Part shown: positions 59,845-64,000 of the stretch, one piece after another
How the letters are laid out: each line of letters starts with the position of its first letter
How positions within the stretch are numbered: the stretch's first letter is position 1
Assembly: GCF_002240565.1 (NCBI RefSeq)
Contig: NZ_MZMO01000001.1
Location: 1,054,001 to 1,118,000 of the forward strand
Source of the DNA: Clavibacter michiganensis subsp. insidiosus
GTDB lineage: Bacteria > Actinomycetota > Actinomycetes > Actinomycetales > Microbacteriaceae
DNA: 64,000 nt
Direction of reading: 5' to 3'
Made by a program: the position numbers and the translations under genes
Notes under the pieces: generated by a model
What the model saw: only the letters and a program-made list of their open reading frames with translations
What the model was told of the DNA's origin: nothing
Databases searched by the model: none

Positions 59845-60432
59845 GTGGACGACCGGACCCTGCTCGTGGTCGGCCTCGGCAACCCCGGCCCGCAGTACGC
59901 GGGCACGCGGCACAACGTCGGCCAGATGGCGCTCGACGTGCTCGCCGACCGCATGCGCGCCACCTTCCGCTCGCACCGCGCCAACGCGCAGGTCGCGGAG
60001 GGGCGCGCGGTGCCCGGCGGGCCGAAGCTCATCCTCGCGAAGCCGAGCTCGTTCATGAACCTGTCCGGCGGTCCGGTCGCGAACCTCCTCAAGTACTTCT
60101 CGCTCGAGCCCGCGCAGCTCGTGGTCGCGCACGACGAGCTCGACATCCCGTTCGACTCCATGAAGCTCAAGCAGGGCGGCGGGCACGGCGGGCACAACGG
60201 GATCCGCGACATCATCTCCTCCGTCGGCACGGGCGACTTCACGCGCGTGCGCATCGGCATCGGCCGACCGCCCGGCCGCCAGGACGCGGCCGACTTCGTG
60301 CTCAAGCCCTTCTCCTCCACCGAGCGGCAGGTGCTGCCCAACGTGCTGGAGGACGCGGCCGACGCCGTCGAGATGATCGCCGCCGACGGCCTCATCGCCG
60401 CGCAGCTGCGCTTCCACACCGCCGCGTCCTGA
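59845..60432 (+). CDS. pth: Peptidyl-tRNA hydrolase
   Basis: 195 residues, GTG start after GGAGGAGAG. VGLGNPGPQYAGTRHNVGQM contains the catalytic His and substrate Asn. AKPSSFMNLSGGPVANLLKY, VVAHDELDIPF (catalytic Asp) and GGGHGGHNGIRDIISSVGTG complete the active site. It frees tRNA from stalled peptidyl-tRNAs. Position between rplY and mfd is standard for actinobacteria. Confidence 0.97.
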   Translation: MDDRTLLVVGLGNPGPQYAGTRHNVGQMALDVLADRMRATFRSHRANAQVAEGRAVPGGPKLILAKPSSFMNLSGGPVANLLKYFSLEPAQLVVAHDELDIPFDSMKLKQGGGHGGHNGIRDIISSVGTGDFTRVRIGIGRPPGRQDAADFVLKPFSSTERQVLPNVLEDAADAVEMIAADGLIAAQLRFHTAAS

Positions 60433-60438
60433 TCCGCG

Positions 60439-60482
60439 CGGCGGGCCCGACGTGCGGCCCGCGCGTCCGCCCACGGCGGACG
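60439..60482 (+). terminator. Paired hairpins after pth
   Basis: GCGGGCC/GGCCCGC followed by CGTCCGCC/GGCGGACG with a 3-base CAC loop (60464-60482). They lie just before the mfd promoter and probably separate the pth and mfd transcripts. Confidence 0.5.
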
Positions 60483-60508
60483 ACGGCGAGCGCGTCGGTG
60501 GCGGCGCG

Positions 60509-60514
60509 TACGAT
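60509..60514 (+). promoter_or_regulatory. -10 box for probable leaderless mfd transcript
   Basis: TACGAT is six bases before the GTG at 60521, the TANNNT leaderless spacing. It supports that GTG as the mfd start, as no ribosome site is visible. Confidence 0.6.
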
Positions 60515-60520
60515 CATCTG

Positions 60521-63500
60521 GTGATCCTCCAGGGCTTGATCCCGGCGCTCGCGCGCGCCTCCACGTTCGACGACGCCCTCGCATCGGCCTCCCGCGACGC
60601 CGACTTCTCCCTCACCGAGGGGCTCCAGGGGCCGCTGCTCGCGGGGCTCCTGCGCCAGCGCATCCAGCGCGGCATCCCGGGGTGCCTCTTCGTCGTCACC
60701 GCCACCGGCCGCGAGTCCGAGGGCATGCGCCGCAGCCTCGACGCGGTGCTCCCGGACGCCGAGATCCTCGAGTTCCCCGCGTGGGAGACGCTCCCGCACG
60801 AGCGGCTCAGCCCGAGCGCCGAGATCGTCGGCAAGCGGATCCACGCGCTGCGCCGCATGGAGCAGTGGCACGCCGCGCTCGGTCAGGGCGCCCGCGAGGT
60901 GCCGGCCGACGAGGTGCGCCCGCTCGTCGTCGTCGCGTCGGTGCGCGCGGCCCTCCAGCCCGTCGCCGACAACCTCACCGAGCTCGCGCCCGTGCAGCTC
61001 GCCACCGGCAGCCGCGGCCACGACCTCTCCGAGCTCGCCGTCCGGCTCGTCGACCTCGCGTACTCGCGCGTCGACATGGTCACGCGCCGCGGCGAGTTCG
61101 CCGTGCGCGGCGGCATCCTCGACGTGTTCCCGCCCGTCTCCGACCACCCCGTGCGCGTGGAGTTCTTCGGCGACGAGGTCGACCAGATGCGGCCGTTCGC
61201 GGTCGCCGACCAGCGCTCGCTCGAGGAGGAGATCACCTCGGTGGAGCTGCCGCCGAGCCGCGAGCTGCTGCTGAGCGCGCCCGTGCGCCAGCGCGCCCGC
61301 GAGATGCAGCACGAGTTCCCGAACCTGCAGCAGATGCTCGCGAAGATCGCCGAGGGCATCCCGGTGGAGGGCATGGAGTCGCTGGCCCCCGCGCTCGTCG
61401 ACCGGCTCGTGCCCGTCACGCACTACCTGCCGGTGGACGCGGCCATCGCCGTGGTCTCGCCCGAGCGCGTGTCCACCCGCGCGCAGAGCCTCGCTGACAC
61501 GAACCGCGAGTTCCTCGACGCCGCGTGGAACGCCGCCACCGCGGGCGCGCAGGCGCCCATCGACCTCGCGTCCGGCGACTTCCTCTCCCTCGGACGCCTG
61601 CGCGACGCCCGCGGGCCGCGCCGCTGGTGGACCCTCTCCGGCTTCCAGGCCACCGACGTGCTCCCGGAGGACCTCGGGATCGACGAGGTCATGACCGTGC
61701 GCATCCAGGCGGATCCCGTACCGAGCTTCGCGGGCAACGCCGACGGCGCCATCGAGCACGTGCGCGAGCGCCTCTCTGCCGGCTGGAGCGTGGGCGTCGT
61801 CGCCCAGGGATCCGGCCTCGTCGAGCGCGCCGACACCGTGCTCCGCGAGGCGGGCGTCCCGGCTCGCGTGGTCGAGGAGTTCCCCACCGAGCCCGAGCCC
61901 GGCATCGCCTACCTGCTCCGCTCCGCCATCGACGCGGGCTTCGAGATGCCCGAGGTGAAGCTCGCGCTCCTCACCGAGAGCGAGTTCTACGGGCGCGCGG
62001 CCGGCTACGACAGCCGCCAGGTCAAGAAGCTCGCGACCCGGCGCAAGAACGTGGTGGATCCGCTGCAGCTCAAGCCCGGCGACCACGTCGTGCACACCAC
62101 GCACGGCATCGGCAGGTTCGTGGAGCTGACGCAGCGCGAGGTCTCGTCGGGCGGCCGCAACGCGGTGAAGACCCGGCGCGAGTACCTCGTCATCGAGTAC
62201 GCGCCCTCGAAGCGCGGCTACCCGGGCGACAAGCTCTTCGTGCCCACCGACCAGCTCGACCTCCTCAGCCGGTACGTCGGCGGGGAGGAGCCCGCCCTGA
62301 GCAAGATGGGCGGCAGCGACTGGGCCGCCGCGAAGGGCAAGGCGCGCCGGGCCGTCCGCGACATCGCGGTCGAGCTCGTGAAGCTCTACTCCGCGCGCAT
62401 GGCGTCGCGCGGCCACTCGTTCCCGCCGGACACCCCGTGGCAGCGCGAGCTCGAGGAGGCGTTCCCCTTCATGGAGACGCCCGACCAGCTCACCGTCATC
62501 GACGAGGTCAAGCGCGACATGGAGAGCCCCATCCCCATGGACCGCCTCGTCTCGGGCGACGTCGGCTTCGGCAAGACGGAGATCGCCGTGCGCGCCGCAT
62601 TCAAGGCCGTGCAGGACGGCAAGCAGGTCGTGATGCTCGTGCCCACGACGCTGCTCGTGAAGCAGCACTTCGAGACCTTCTCCGAGCGCTTCGCCGGGTT
62701 CCCCGTGCACCTGCGCCAGCTCAGCCGCTTCCAGACCGACAAGGAGTCGCGCGAGACCGTCAAGGGGCTCGAGGACGGCTCGGTCGACGTGGTCATCGGC
62801 ACCCACCGCCTGCTCACGGGGAACATCGCGTTCAAGGACGTGGGCCTCGTCATCATCGACGAGGAGCAGCGGTTCGGCGTGGAGCACAAGGACGCGCTGA
62901 AGAAGCTGAAGGCCAACGTCGACATCCTCGCGATGTCGGCCACGCCGATCCCGCGCACGCTCGAGATGGCGGTCACGGGCATCCGCGAGATGTCGACGCT
63001 CGCGACGCCGCCGGAGGACCGGCACCCGATCCTCACCTTCGTGGGCCCGAACAGCGAGAAGCAGACCGCGGCCGCCATCCGCCGCGAGCTGCTGCGCGAG
63101 GGGCAGGTGTTCTTCGTGCACAACCGCGTGTCGAGCATCAACCGGGTCGCGTCGGAGCTGGCCGAGCTGGTGCCCGAGGCGCGCGTCGCCGTGGCCCACG
63201 GCAAGATGAGCGAGTCGATGCTCGAGCAGGTCATCGTCGACTTCTGGGAGCGGAAGTTCGACGTGCTCGTGTCGACCACCATCATCGAGACCGGCCTCGA
63301 CATCGCCAACGCGAACACGCTCATCATCGACCGGGCCGACAAGTACGGCCTCAGCCAGCTGCACCAGCTGCGCGGCCGCGTCGGCCGCGGGCGGGAGCGC
63401 GCGTACGCGTACTTCCTCTACGACGCCGACAAGCCGCTGTCCGAGACGGCGCACGACCGGCTGTCCACCATCGCGGCGAACAACGAGCTGGGATCCGGCA

Positions 63501-64000
63501 TGCAGGTCGCGCTCAAGGACCTCGAGATCCGCGGTGCGGGCAACCTGCTGGGCGGCGAGCAGTCCGGCCACATCCAGGGCGTGGGGTTCGACCTCTACCT
63601 CCGCATGATCGGCGAGGCCGTCTCCACGTTCCGCGGCGACGTCGCCGAGGGCCAGACCGAGCTGCGGCTCGAGCTGCCGGTGGATGCGCACATCCCCGAG
63701 GAGTACGTGGACAGCGAGCGGCTGCGCCTCGAGGCGTACCAGAAGCTCTCCACCGCGGCGTCGCCCACGGCCACCGACGACCAGATCGACCGGGTCATCG
63801 AGGAGCTGGCGGACCGCTACGGCGAGCCGCCCGTGGAGGTCGACAACCTCGTGCGCGTCTCGCGTCTGCGCCGCGTGGCGCAGCGGGCCGGCCTCAGCGA
63901 GGTCGTCGCGATGGGGCCGAACCTGCGCATCGCTCCGGCCGACCTCGCGGACAGCAAGCAGGTTCGCCTGCAGCGCATGTACCCGGGCAGCCGCCTCTTC
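60521..64000 (+). CDS. mfd: Transcription-repair coupling factor Mfd, partial (3' end outside the window)
   Basis: 1160 codons are inside the window, open to the last base. GTG start: ILQGLIPALARASTFDDALA. The UvrB-homology region is near the N-terminus (FVVTATGRESEGMRRSLDAV, EFPAWETLPHERLSPSAEIV). The RNA-polymerase-interacting CarD-like domain is about 515-590 (PGDHVVHTTHGIGRFVELTQ). The RecG-like translocase has Walker A SGDVGFGKTEIAVRAA, DEEQRFGVEHKD, SATPIPRTLEMAV and LHQLRGRVGRGRERAY. It removes stalled RNA polymerase and recruits UvrA. The C-terminal TRCF domain continues beyond the window. Confidence 0.97.
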   Translation, partial: MILQGLIPALARASTFDDALASASRDADFSLTEGLQGPLLAGLLRQRIQRGIPGCLFVVTATGRESEGMRRSLDAVLPDAEILEFPAWETLPHERLSPSAEIVGKRIHALRRMEQWHAALGQGAREVPADEVRPLVVVASVRAALQPVADNLTELAPVQLATGSRGHDLSELAVRLVDLAYSRVDMVTRRGEFAVRGGILDVFPPVSDHPVRVEFFGDEVDQMRPFAVADQRSLEEEITSVELPPSRELLLSAPVRQRAREMQHEFPNLQQMLAKIAEGIPVEGMESLAPALVDRLVPVTHYLPVDAAIAVVSPERVSTRAQSLADTNREFLDAAWNAATAGAQAPIDLASGDFLSLGRLRDARGPRRWWTLSGFQATDVLPEDLGIDEVMTVRIQADPVPSFAGNADGAIEHVRERLSAGWSVGVVAQGSGLVERADTVLREAGVPARVVEEFPTEPEPGIAYLLRSAIDAGFEMPEVKLALLTESEFYGRAAGYDSRQVKKLATRRKNVVDPLQLKPGDHVVHTTHGIGRFVELTQREVSSGGRNAVKTRREYLVIEYAPSKRGYPGDKLFVPTDQLDLLSRYVGGEEPALSKMGGSDWAAAKGKARRAVRDIAVELVKLYSARMASRGHSFPPDTPWQRELEEAFPFMETPDQLTVIDEVKRDMESPIPMDRLVSGDVGFGKTEIAVRAAFKAVQDGKQVVMLVPTTLLVKQHFETFSERFAGFPVHLRQLSRFQTDKESRETVKGLEDGSVDVVIGTHRLLTGNIAFKDVGLVIIDEEQRFGVEHKDALKKLKANVDILAMSATPIPRTLEMAVTGIREMSTLATPPEDRHPILTFVGPNSEKQTAAAIRRELLREGQVFFVHNRVSSINRVASELAELVPEARVAVAHGKMSESMLEQVIVDFWERKFDVLVSTTIIETGLDIANANTLIIDRADKYGLSQLHQLRGRVGRGRERAYAYFLYDADKPLSETAHDRLSTIAANNELGSGMQVALKDLEIRGAGNLLGGEQSGHIQGVGFDLYLRMIGEAVSTFRGDVAEGQTELRLELPVDAHIPEEYVDSERLRLEAYQKLSTAASPTATDDQIDRVIEELADRYGEPPVEVDNLVRVSRLRRVAQRAGLSEVVAMGPNLRIAPADLADSKQVRLQRMYPGSRLF

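Noticed and set aside
60392..63691. 1099-residue minus-strand open frame
   Set aside because: Antisense to mfd with no domains and shadow-like composition.

Overview
The window is very GC-rich, gene-dense chromosomal DNA of a high-GC Gram-positive actinobacterium. Several features point to family Microbacteriaceae and most plausibly Clavibacter or a close relative: GTG starts and 4-base ATGA/GTGA overlaps are common, there are many actinobacterial families (DUF2510, DUF2142, DUF2304, GT87), the tail order is glmU-prs-gnd-rplY-pth-mfd, and start codons often sit 6-7 bases downstream of a TANNNT box. The genus is inferred from gene content; no marker gene settles it.

Layout. 1-2.1 kb: end of a GntR-type regulator with its DUF1648 membrane partner, then a VOC protein. 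2.1-6.8 kb: first molybdenum block (moaD-moaA on the minus strand; HTH-TOBE protein and modABC on the plus strand). 6.8-16.4 kb: a GT87 mannosyltransferase, a membrane molybdopterin oxidoreductase fused to a cytochrome b-like domain, a methyltransferase/DUF2064/GT2 operon, and a response regulator-histidine kinase-molybdopterin oxidoreductase operon. 16.4-25.4 kb: PadR regulator, lipoprotein, DUF2510 protein, a two-gene permease locus, and two tandem paralogues of unknown function, one broken by a 22-bp duplication. 25.4-31.7 kb: small enzymes and membrane proteins. 31.8-36.3 kb: second molybdenum block (moeA-moaC-mogA/moaB-moaE), with a lower-GC insert behind moaE flanked by a direct repeat of the moaE 3' end. 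36.3-41.4 kb: cell-envelope glycosylation genes and an MFS exporter. 41.5-51.3 kb: ABC-F protein, a second pair of tandem paralogues, metQNI, a LysG/LysE-like pair, an LLM oxidoreductase and a TraR-type protein. 51.4-64 kb: MarR, tRNA-Gln(TTG), glmU, prs, gnd, a gluconokinase-oxidoreductase fusion, rplY, pth and the start of mfd.

How the genes fit together. The two molybdenum blocks supply molybdate uptake (ModABC) and most of molybdopterin synthesis (MoaA, C, D, E, MogA/MoaB, MoeA). They feed two exported sulfite-oxidase-fold enzymes, both of which carry an internal twin-arginine-like motif after N-terminal membrane helices. Gluconokinase and 6-phosphogluconate dehydrogenase are divergent neighbours and form a gluconate to ribulose-5-phosphate route, with prs as a consumer of ribose-5-phosphate nearby.

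The most interesting region is 34.7-36.3 kb. It encodes a secreted, five-cysteine, glycine-rich hydrophobic protein that seems to start at CTG, and a 62-residue two-helix membrane protein behind a strong hairpin. A 166-bp duplicated moaE end brackets the pair. It looks like a recently acquired cargo cassette, possibly bacteriocin plus immunity; that function is inference only.
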